Of a DNA stretch of 28,768 nt, positions 22,028-28,768 are shown piece by piece. The notes below the pieces were generated by a model that did not search any database, was not told the DNA's origin, and saw only the letters and a program-made list of their open reading frames with translations. Source of the DNA: a virus. The first letter of the stretch is position 1; every line of letters begins with the position of its first letter. The DNA lies in the IMG/VR virus record IMGVR_UViG_3300010430_000365, positions 1 to 28,768 of that record. One strand, 5' to 3'. The position numbers and the translations under genes are program-made.

Positions 22028-25000
22028 GTGGCACAGGTCCAGCAACTCTCTCCGGGAGTCTTCGGAGTTGAGGTAGCCCCAACGAGGGCACAAGAAGGCA
22101 TTTCACCCGCCAAGATGGGAATCATTGGCTGGACGGACCGTGGTCCGACCAACACTCCCATCGAGGTTCGCTCCGTTGAAGAGTTCAACTCTTTCTTCGG
22201 GCCGATCAACCAGCGTGGCCTTGTGGCCATCTCCATGCGTGCCTTTTTCGGCACCGGTGGTCAGCGCGCGTGGGTTGTTCGAGTCGTCCCTGCTGACGCT
22301 GTCGAAGCGACAGTGGACGTCGACGCGCCCGCGAAGTGGACCTTCACAGCGAACGGTGAAGGTATCTGGGGCAATGACCTCATCATTCAGATCGAAGGCA
22401 ACCGGAACTTCCTCGACCGGACGGCCGGCGCTGAGGCGTGGACCAAGTTCGACCTGAAGGTTCTCCAGCCGACAGCGTTCGATCCTGCGATCTTCGCTGC
22501 TGCCGAGACGTTCGAGGCGATCCAGTTCGACGATCCGCTCGCTTCGGACTACGTCGTCGCAGCCATGACCGATCCGCGAAACCCGTCGCTGCTGGTGGAC
22601 ATCGTCACCGGCGCTGGTGGGACGCCGGATGGTCTGCTTCGGACTGACGTCGCTGACCTAGTGATCGGCACGGGTGACGCTCTGGGAACGACTCAGTTCC
22701 TCGGCACTCTAGCCCCAGTACCCGTGATGACCAACACCCTCCGAATCATTGCAGCCGATACGGCTGTCGCTGATGAGGATCAGTCGACTGGTGTTGCCTC
22801 GGGTCCGACCACTCTCTTCACCAACCCTGGTGTTGCGGCGGTCCATGATCTGGCTACGACCCCGATCACGGTCGGCCTGTCCATGGCTCCTGGCTCTGTG
22901 AGCGTCTCCATCGATATCGGTGCTGGTCCTGTGGCCCAGGTCGATGACGGAGCAGGTGCGTTCCCGATCACGGCTGAGCTTCCGGCTGGTGGCACGGTGG
23001 ACTACAACACCGGTGCGCTGACTGGGATCACGGCTGTTCTGCTCGCAAGTTCGGCGATCACCGAGTCTCACACGACTTCGTTGGTCACCCCGGCTATCGA
23101 CAACGCGGCGACCGGCTTCACGTTCACCCTCCCGACCGCTCCGGTTCTGGACGGCAGCCTGCGTCTCTTCGCAGCCCGCAGCCCAGCCATTGCGAACGAG
23201 GCGGTGACCGTCACCGGAGCTATCGACGACGCCAATACGGTCTACACCGTGGCGACTGGCGCGCTGACCGACAAGGTCCACCGTGAGACTGCTGTCTTCC
23301 GGCTCAAGTACGCGGCAACCGGGTCTTCTGTCGGTCCCACCAATATCGGTGCGAGCGCCGGACCTGCTGTTGATCTGAGCACTATGACTGCAATCGGCAC
23401 CCTGCCGGTTCACCCAGGCACGCTCTCTATCGACACGATCACGGGTGCTGGTTCGATCACCGACGATGGCGCCGGTGGCCTGATCGGCGTCGACATGGCC
23501 GGTGCAGGAACCATCGACTACGACACCGGTCTCATGACCGGTATGACCGTTCCTCTCGCAGTTGGCACTCTTGACGAGACGCACAACACGTCCTCGATCA
23601 TCACGAAGACTTCAACTGGCGACAACCTGGAGGTCGGTGCAGCGCTGGCCGGCGCTGTCACCGCAGGCACCATCGACCTGGTCGACAATGTGACGACTCC
23701 GACCGCCAACGGTGCGCTGTCGTTCACGACGACTGTGTCTCCGACCGCCGGCACGCTCTTCTTCCTGGACTTCGTCCGGCTCATGGTGATCTCTTCGGAC
23801 GTCGCCGGAAACCTGACCGGAGACATCGGGATCGGCAACAACCTGGCTGACTTCGTCACTGGTGACGTCGACATCGAGTTTGCGGCTGCCCCCCTTCAGG
23901 GTCAGACGCTCGACGCCAGCTACCAGACTGGTCAGGTGGCAATCGACGACGGCCTCGGGAACCTGGTGGGAGACGTCGACGCTGTCGGCAACAACACCAT
24001 CGACTACGAGACCGGTGACTACGACATCACCTGGGACTCGGCACCGCCTGACACAACCGCGATCTTGGCGAACTACGTCAACATGCCGCGCGTCGTCCAG
24101 TTCCAGTTGGCTGGTGGCCTAGACGGCACGGCTGTCACGCGCGCAGATATCTCCGACCCGGCGTTGGAAGACGCCCGCGAGGGTATCTATGCGTTTGACG
24201 ACGTCGAAGACCCGCTCAACCTGGTCGTTCCCGACTTCGAGGGTTCGCTCTTCGTGCAGGCCGACATCGTCGACTACTGCGAAGCGCGAAACACCCGGTT
24301 CGCGATCCTCGGGTTCGCGAACGGCACCTCGAAGGAAGAGGCGATCAAGTACGTCCTGGTCGATCAGGCTTACGACACGAAGGTGGCGGCGACCTACTGG
24401 CCGAACGTCTTCTTCGTCAACGAGGTCTCGAACCGTCCGGAACTGATTCCGGTCACCCCATTCATTGCGGGTGTCTACGCCAAGACGGCGTTCAACAAGA
24501 ACGTCGGCAAGTCGCCTGGTGGTATCGAAGACGGTGCCCTCGACGCGAACGGTGTGGTCGGTCCAGAATACGGCAAGCTCATCAACGACATTCGTGTCCG
24601 CGACGACCTCTACCAGAGCCGGATCAACCCTCTCTTCAACAGCGACGCCACCGGCTTCGTTGTCTGGGGCGTGCGCTCGCTGTCGACCGAGTTCCGTTGG
24701 AGGTACGTCAACGCGCGTCTCCTCCACAACTTCCTCATGGACGCAATCAACCGGCAGCTTCAGTGGGCTGTCTTCGAAAACAACGGCCCCCAGCTTTGGA
24801 TCAAGATCGAGACCGCCCTCAAGGGCTTCATGGGCTCGCTCTACCGCCAGGGCTACTTCGCCGGAGTCACCGAACCTCAAGCGTTCTTCGTGGTCTGCAA
24901 CGCCACGAACAACAACCAGGGGACTATCGACAACGGTCGAGTCATCATCGATATCGGCTTCAGCCCATTCAAGCCGGCCGAATTCGTCATCTTCCGGCTC

Positions 25001-25030
25001 AGCCAGCCGGCCAGCACGATCACGGTCTAA
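22028..25030 (+). CDS. Tail sheath protein with large beta-domain insertion
   Basis: 1000 residues from a GTG with AGGGGG upstream. The N-terminus is classic sheath: 'LSPGVFGVEVAPTRAQEGIS', 'GIIGWTDRGPTNTPIEVRSVEEFNSFFG', 'ISMRAFFGTGGQRAWVVRVVP'. The C-terminal third (about residues 685-1000) is the polymerising sheath domain: 'ATYWPNVFFVNEVS', 'GPEYGKLINDIRVRDDLYQSRINPLF', 'WGVRSLSTEFRWRYVNARLL', ending in 'IDIGFSPFKPAEFVIFRLSQP'. Sheath subunits slide past each other as the tail contracts. Residues about 230-685 are an insertion with three 'DDG.G.l....G.iDY.TG' modules and a 'GAIDDANTVYT' module, making the protein much longer than the 400-660 residues usual for sheaths. The insertion is probably displayed on the tail surface. 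Confidence 0.97.
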   Translation: MAQVQQLSPGVFGVEVAPTRAQEGISPAKMGIIGWTDRGPTNTPIEVRSVEEFNSFFGPINQRGLVAISMRAFFGTGGQRAWVVRVVPADAVEATVDVDAPAKWTFTANGEGIWGNDLIIQIEGNRNFLDRTAGAEAWTKFDLKVLQPTAFDPAIFAAAETFEAIQFDDPLASDYVVAAMTDPRNPSLLVDIVTGAGGTPDGLLRTDVADLVIGTGDALGTTQFLGTLAPVPVMTNTLRIIAADTAVADEDQSTGVASGPTTLFTNPGVAAVHDLATTPITVGLSMAPGSVSVSIDIGAGPVAQVDDGAGAFPITAELPAGGTVDYNTGALTGITAVLLASSAITESHTTSLVTPAIDNAATGFTFTLPTAPVLDGSLRLFAARSPAIANEAVTVTGAIDDANTVYTVATGALTDKVHRETAVFRLKYAATGSSVGPTNIGASAGPAVDLSTMTAIGTLPVHPGTLSIDTITGAGSITDDGAGGLIGVDMAGAGTIDYDTGLMTGMTVPLAVGTLDETHNTSSIITKTSTGDNLEVGAALAGAVTAGTIDLVDNVTTPTANGALSFTTTVSPTAGTLFFLDFVRLMVISSDVAGNLTGDIGIGNNLADFVTGDVDIEFAAAPLQGQTLDASYQTGQVAIDDGLGNLVGDVDAVGNNTIDYETGDYDITWDSAPPDTTAILANYVNMPRVVQFQLAGGLDGTAVTRADISDPALEDAREGIYAFDDVEDPLNLVVPDFEGSLFVQADIVDYCEARNTRFAILGFANGTSKEEAIKYVLVDQAYDTKVAATYWPNVFFVNEVSNRPELIPVTPFIAGVYAKTAFNKNVGKSPGGIEDGALDANGVVGPEYGKLINDIRVRDDLYQSRINPLFNSDATGFVVWGVRSLSTEFRWRYVNARLLHNFLMDAINRQLQWAVFENNGPQLWIKIETALKGFMGSLYRQGYFAGVTEPQAFFVVCNATNNNQGTIDNGRVIIDIGFSPFKPAEFVIFRLSQPASTITV

Positions 25031-25047
25031 GGCGGAGGTAGAAACCC

Positions 25048-25530
25048 ATGGCTCGTTCAGTCGAAACTGATCCCTACCACGACTTCCGATTCCACCTGGT
25101 GGACCCGGCTGGCGGCAATCTGGACCCTGTGGCCGGCTTCATGTCGGTCACGATGCCCGATCTCGCAGTCGAAGAAGCTCCCTATCGTGAGGGAACCTTC
25201 ATCTACACCCAGAAGTATCCGGGTGTTCCGACCGTTGGTGACGTCGTCATGCAGAAGGGGATCTTCAAGCGAGATTCTGACTTCTTCAATTGGGTCCTCA
25301 AGGTCGTCAACGGTGGCCAGGAGTATCGGACCGAACTGGTGCTCCAGCAGTACCACATCACTGACGAGTTTGGGATCAACGGCACGCCGACTCGCATCAC
25401 GCGGCTGCGGGAGTGCTGGGGCAAGATGGCTAAGCCGACCGGGGACGTGGACGCGACCTCTTCGGCAGTCAGCATCCAGAACCTCACGATCTCCGTGGAA
25501 GAGTTCGAAGTCGAAATCATCTCGACTTAG
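25048..25530 (+). CDS. Tail tube protein (T4 gp19-like)
   Basis: 160 residues; GGAGG about 10 nt before the ATG and 17 nt after the sheath stop. The family pattern is intact: 'DPYHDFRFHLVDPAG', 'AGFMSVTMPDLAVEEAPYREG', 'RKYPG'-like 'QKYPGVPTVGDVVMQKGIFKRDSDFFNWV', and C-terminal strands 'NLTISVEEFEVEI'. Tube subunits stack as hexameric rings inside the sheath to make the DNA channel. The length is normal for the family. The sheath-then-tube order is the standard myovirus arrangement. Confidence 0.95.
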   Translation: MARSVETDPYHDFRFHLVDPAGGNLDPVAGFMSVTMPDLAVEEAPYREGTFIYTQKYPGVPTVGDVVMQKGIFKRDSDFFNWVLKVVNGGQEYRTELVLQQYHITDEFGINGTPTRITRLRECWGKMAKPTGDVDATSSAVSIQNLTISVEEFEVEIIST

Positions 25531-25548
25531 TCGTTCGGGGACCCTTGT

Positions 25549-26958
25549 ATGAACCTCGGACGCTCCCCGCTCCTCATCGAGGGTATGCCTCAACGGCGGA
25601 CCGTTGATCCAAGAGCAGAGACTCAAGTATTGCCCAAGCCTGGTTTCCGGCTTGGGCAATCTGACGCTAAGGCTCCTACTCGTCAAAAGGGTCGCCTAAG
25701 CACGTCCGATTCTGCCCCTCTAGGTCTCTCTTCAAGCCCAGACGCCTCGAAGAGTAAGAGCCAAGCGGACGCTCGGGACTTCCACATCTCGATCTCGCAA
25801 GACACGCAGAAAAGGATGAAGCGGCCAGGCAGCGAAGATAAGACGCAGATCATGCGTCGTGGTCCTGGAGAAACGCAGGAACTCGGTCGCTCATCTGTAG
25901 GCGCAAAAAAGTCTAGCTCCCGCAAATACGACCCTCGCTTCCCATCAAAGCTACACCGTGACGTCCACAAGATGTCTGCTGACGATGCCCACAAGGCGCT
26001 CGATGGAATCTGGGAGCGACGCCATAAGGAGAACCCTCGGGACAGGAACCCAGAGGTCGACTTCAGCAGATTGACAGGCCCCAAGAACCGGCCTGATCTG
26101 ACCGGTCGTATGAAGAAGACAGGCAACAAGCACATGCTTCCGCATGTCATGCCTGGGATTCATCACGACGACAAGAGTGTGCGAGAGCGTGCCTGGAAGA
26201 TGCAGGCACAAGCGCACGCTAATTCGATGGGGGACAGCTACTCGAAGCGTCTACCGAGCGGCAAGCGGACGTCGGCGCGTGTGAAGGTTCGCGTCGTTCA
26301 AGGCCCCTCTGGCCGTTACACCCAGACTCAATTCGCACACAAACCCGGCAATGTATTGCCAAAGGGGCACTCAATCGTTCACTCGACACTCTCTGAGTGG
26401 CTGAAGCGTACAGCACTCCTCCTAGGAGAAGGATTTCGCGCCCCTAAGAGCCCTTACCAAGACAATCTAGCGAAGGGTATGTCTGCAACTCAGGTGTTGC
26501 CGCCCGAATCATTCGAGGCCGAGCTTGAGCCACAGAGGTCTCGCCCCAAGCGCCGGACCGCAAAGACTGTTCGCCTTCCAAAGCAGAAGGCTGAAGATCT
26601 CCTGACGCGGACGAATTTGATCCAGGAGCTTGTGACTACGAGCGGTATCGGTGGTTTGGGTGGCGTGTTCGCCTCTGGACTGAAGCCTGGTGATCCAATC
26701 ACCAGCAGTACCCCACGAGATCAACGCAAGTTGCCGGCTTCGAAGCGTCCTGGTGGCGCAGTCACAACCCGAGACGTCGGCCACACTGCCAACACCGGTG
26801 CTTGGGTTCCGGACAAGAAGAAGCGCGAAGTTGTGTGCCCGGATCTTTCGAAGATCCCCGCAGGCCGCGACGGTATCACTCGCCAGTTGGCAGCTTTGCA
26901 GCCCTCAAATGCTGGTGTCTCTGGAATCCTCGCGCAGATTGCCCGTTCGCGGGGATAG
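25549..26958 (+). CDS. Basic hypothetical protein downstream of tail tube
   Basis: 469 residues, very rich in Lys/Arg/Ser/Pro and largely low-complexity; GGGG about 9 nt upstream of the ATG. The first 110 residues look disordered. A more ordered core lies near 130-300 ('LHRDVHKMSADDAHKALDGI', 'PGIHHDDKSVRERAWKMQAQ'), then an Arg/Lys-rich segment and a C-terminal region with 'VCPDLSKIPAGRDGITRQLAALQ'. No catalytic motif is evident. A 12-bp inverted repeat at 25629-25660 lies inside its 5' end, so a later start cannot be excluded. It could be an assembly or packaged virion protein; function unknown. Confidence 0.7.
   Translation: MNLGRSPLLIEGMPQRRTVDPRAETQVLPKPGFRLGQSDAKAPTRQKGRLSTSDSAPLGLSSSPDASKSKSQADARDFHISISQDTQKRMKRPGSEDKTQIMRRGPGETQELGRSSVGAKKSSSRKYDPRFPSKLHRDVHKMSADDAHKALDGIWERRHKENPRDRNPEVDFSRLTGPKNRPDLTGRMKKTGNKHMLPHVMPGIHHDDKSVRERAWKMQAQAHANSMGDSYSKRLPSGKRTSARVKVRVVQGPSGRYTQTQFAHKPGNVLPKGHSIVHSTLSEWLKRTALLLGEGFRAPKSPYQDNLAKGMSATQVLPPESFEAELEPQRSRPKRRTAKTVRLPKQKAEDLLTRTNLIQELVTTSGIGGLGGVFASGLKPGDPITSSTPRDQRKLPASKRPGGAVTTRDVGHTANTGAWVPDKKKREVVCPDLSKIPAGRDGITRQLAALQPSNAGVSGILAQIARSRG
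25629..25660 (+). repeat. Perfect 12-bp inverted repeat (hairpin) after the tube gene
   Basis: ATTGCCCAAGCC and GGCTTGGGCAAT are exact reverse complements separated by TGGTTTCC. No T-run follows in either direction. It lies about 100 nt after the tail tube stop and within the first codons of the next gene. In RNA it would form a very stable 12-bp hairpin that could protect the 3' end of the sheath-tube message or slow translation downstream. Confidence 0.75.
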
Positions 26959-26961
26959 TTT

Positions 26962-28768
26962 GTGACCCTGAAGAAGTCAAGAACCTTAGAAGAAGCCTGT
27001 CTCTGCGGCGCCGTATGGGCGTTGAGTGTCAGTCGGTCGGGGAATAGCCTCGATCTTCCTGAGGATGACTTCGTCAAGCGCTACGAAGACTTTCGCGATG
27101 GCTGCCCACATCACAGCAAACCCAGTCACGCGGCCTTCTGCCAGCGATGTGACAACTCTTATCCTTCTCGGATTGGTGGCGCCAATTTCCTTCGCGAGAA
27201 GGGTATCGTCGAGACCAATCCATTCCAAAAGTTCCCCGAGCCTCTGAAACCTCGGGAAGGTCCGAAGGTTTCCCCTCCACTTTGGGAAAGTCTTGGTCCG
27301 TTCATCCCGCGAGTTCCGCTTGTGCCTAGGAATCCTGGGCGTAAAATCGAGGAACTGACAGAAGTTACCGTCTTGGAGAAAGACCTCATGGCCGACACAG
27401 AAGCAACCCGCGCGCTTTTCCGCGAGATCATGGGTATGACGAGCGGTGGAACCACCGGTGGTCGTGGGTCCATGCAACTTCCCGACGACATCATGGACGC
27501 TTTGGCTGGCGATGCTGCCCAAGAGTCCATTGCTCGTTCGAACCTCATCATGGAAATGAATCGTCAGGAGGACAGCCGCCACAACGGTCGCTTTGTCTCC
27601 CTCGATCTCATGGAGATGGAGGCAGGCGACGTCGACGGCTTCCTGAAGTCGGCACGCAAGAAGATCATCAAGCGCTCCAAGCCGACCCGTAAGGCTTGCT
27701 GTGCAAAGATCGGCGGCGTGCTCGATCAGATCATGGGCGCAGGCGGCGGTGACGTCGACGGCGTCGAACTTCAAGGCGTTCGTGATCGTGGTCAGGACGA
27801 TCCGACCGGCGACGTCGATCAGATCGCCGAGGGACGTGGCGAGAAGTGGATCGCACAGCGCCACGGATCTGGTGGCGCAGCAATGCGTCGAGGCGCCGAC
27901 CGGATGGAGAAGCGCGTCGAGACGCGCGTCCGCCGAGAGGGAAAGAAGGCGTCAGACGACTCGATGGATCAGGACGGGGTCAACCCCTCGACGGGTCGCA
28001 AGGAAGAGCACGTCGACCTCATGAACTTCATCGCCGAAGAGTTCTTCTACTTCGAGCACGACCAGAACTGCGCCCTTTCTGACCCGAAGCGCGACGCTTC
28101 CGGGATCCTGGGCGAGTCGAGCGCTCAGGCGAAGCGCGGCATCCTTCGTGATCGCTACAACCTTCGCGAGGGCCGCATGGTCCCTCTCGACAAGGTCGAG
28201 GCCGATCTCGAACGTCTGTCGGAACAGGGTGAACTGACCGGCTCCGACCTGCGCCTCTTCGAACACCTCTGCCGCTTCGCGGCAGTTCTCGAAAGCGAGT
28301 CAACCTCTTCTCCAGACACCTACTACCACCAGGAAGGCGCCAGCATGGAACCGTCCAAGACCGCTTCTGCTCTCTCCAGCTTCATGGAGGCGAAGGGGTC
28401 TCCTGACGCCGGCATGATGCGGAAGGGCGACGCTGGCGAACTCTCGACCAGCACTCGCTCCGACAACGCCGAATACCCCACTGCTCTGACGACCGTCAAG
28501 GGTGGCGGCAGCAAGACTGCTGGTGCCCCGAAGCTCGCCAAGGGTGCGGCAGGTGGTCACACCCCTCGCTGGAAGAAGGGCGCTGACCCTATCGGTGAGG
28601 ACACCGGAGTCTCGGCCACTGCCTATGCCCTCTCCAGCTTCATGGAAGCTTCGGGTCAGTACGCGTGCGCCAAAGAGAAGCTTGCTCTCCGGAACAAGGA
28701 CGCAGGCGACCTCGAACTCGGCAACCGCGAGAATCAGGGCTACGGTCTTCCCTTGGAGAAGGCTGACG
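26962..28768 (+). CDS. Large virion-associated-type protein, partial (C-terminus beyond right edge)
   Basis: A frame open from GTG 26962 (GGGG 9 nt upstream) to the right edge, at least 602 residues. An internal ATG at 27388 in the same frame has a good GGAGA site, so two products or a later true start are possible. The N-terminal 142 residues contain a Cys/His cluster (ACLCG, DGCPHHSKPSH, FCQRCD) that may bind zinc. After residue 143 the protein is charged and helical, with 'LFREIMGMTSGG', 'KKIIKRSKPTRKACCAK', 'KEEHVDLMNFIAEEFFYFE'. The motif ALSSFMEA occurs twice (28369-28392 and 28627-28650) in otherwise disordered, Gly/Ser/Ala-rich sequence. Family not recognised. No tape-measure-like repeat is seen. 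Confidence 0.75.
   Translation, partial: MTLKKSRTLEEACLCGAVWALSVSRSGNSLDLPEDDFVKRYEDFRDGCPHHSKPSHAAFCQRCDNSYPSRIGGANFLREKGIVETNPFQKFPEPLKPREGPKVSPPLWESLGPFIPRVPLVPRNPGRKIEELTEVTVLEKDLMADTEATRALFREIMGMTSGGTTGGRGSMQLPDDIMDALAGDAAQESIARSNLIMEMNRQEDSRHNGRFVSLDLMEMEAGDVDGFLKSARKKIIKRSKPTRKACCAKIGGVLDQIMGAGGGDVDGVELQGVRDRGQDDPTGDVDQIAEGRGEKWIAQRHGSGGAAMRRGADRMEKRVETRVRREGKKASDDSMDQDGVNPSTGRKEEHVDLMNFIAEEFFYFEHDQNCALSDPKRDASGILGESSAQAKRGILRDRYNLREGRMVPLDKVEADLERLSEQGELTGSDLRLFEHLCRFAAVLESESTSSPDTYYHQEGASMEPSKTASALSSFMEAKGSPDAGMMRKGDAGELSTSTRSDNAEYPTALTTVKGGGSKTAGAPKLAKGAAGGHTPRWKKGADPIGEDTGVSATAYALSSFMEASGQYACAKEKLALRNKDAGDLELGNRENQGYGLPLEKAD

Noticed and set aside
22709-23584. Long minus-strand open frame inside the sheath gene
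   Set aside because: An antisense shadow of the repetitive, GC-rich sheath insertion; no ribosome site and Arg/Gly-rich composition.
26986-27864. Long minus-strand open frame (292 codons) near the right end
   Set aside because: Overlaps a plus-strand frame that remains open for 1.8 kb with good start sites; the composition of the minus frame is shadow-like.

Overview
The window is part of the virion-structure region of a tailed bacteriophage with a contractile tail (a myovirus, probably with a large genome). The firm anchors are a tail sheath protein (22028-25030), a gp19-type tail tube protein immediately after it (25048-25530), a phage GroES-type co-chaperonin (17339-17704) and many beta-rich fibre, baseplate and adhesin-like proteins. 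Genes are tightly packed, often with ATGA/TGATG/TAGTG overlaps, use ATG and GTG starts, and mostly have Shine-Dalgarno-like sites. The DNA is GC-rich. Nothing in the window fixes the host. No tRNA, rRNA, integrase, insertion sequence or CRISPR array was seen.

Layout. Positions 1-3848 (minus strand) form a three-gene adhesin/fibre-like operon whose last gene runs off the left edge; it is read from an extended -10 promoter at 3910-3938. A patatin-like phospholipase (3947-4822, minus) lies divergently from a small zinc-knuckle protein (4914-5363, plus), with a 12-bp inverted repeat between them. A minus-strand virion-like gene (5364-5900) converges on the zinc-knuckle gene with zero spacing. From 5996 to 14295 the plus strand carries a run of fibre, baseplate and appendage genes, including a second zinc-knuckle protein and two tandem paralogous fibre proteins. 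Positions 14296-15342 (minus) hold a small virion-like protein and a baseplate/CIS-tube-like protein. From 16132 to the right edge the plus strand carries the neck, chaperone, tail completion, sheath, tube and further virion genes; the last gene is cut by the right edge.

The most notable element is the roughly 790-base gap between divergent gene blocks at 15343-16131. On the minus strand it reads as a compact, highly structured RNA of about 545 nt: four hairpins capped by C(UUCG)G tetraloops, several other stems, a plausible promoter with a T9 tract upstream, and a strong intrinsic terminator. It is best explained as an undescribed, or at least unrecognised, large phage non-coding RNA. Two minus-strand promoters share an unusual architecture, GCGCAA, 8 nt, TTAC, 2 nt, TG, 1 nt, YATAAT, with a small dyad between the first two blocks whose arms differ in a compensating way; this may be a phage-specific promoter class.

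How the genes fit together: the neck, sheath and tube genes would build the tail, the co-chaperonin would help fold capsid or tail subunits with the host chaperonin, and the fibre/adhesin operons on both strands would supply host-recognition parts. The patatin and the zinc-knuckle proteins are accessory functions whose role cannot be read from sequence alone.
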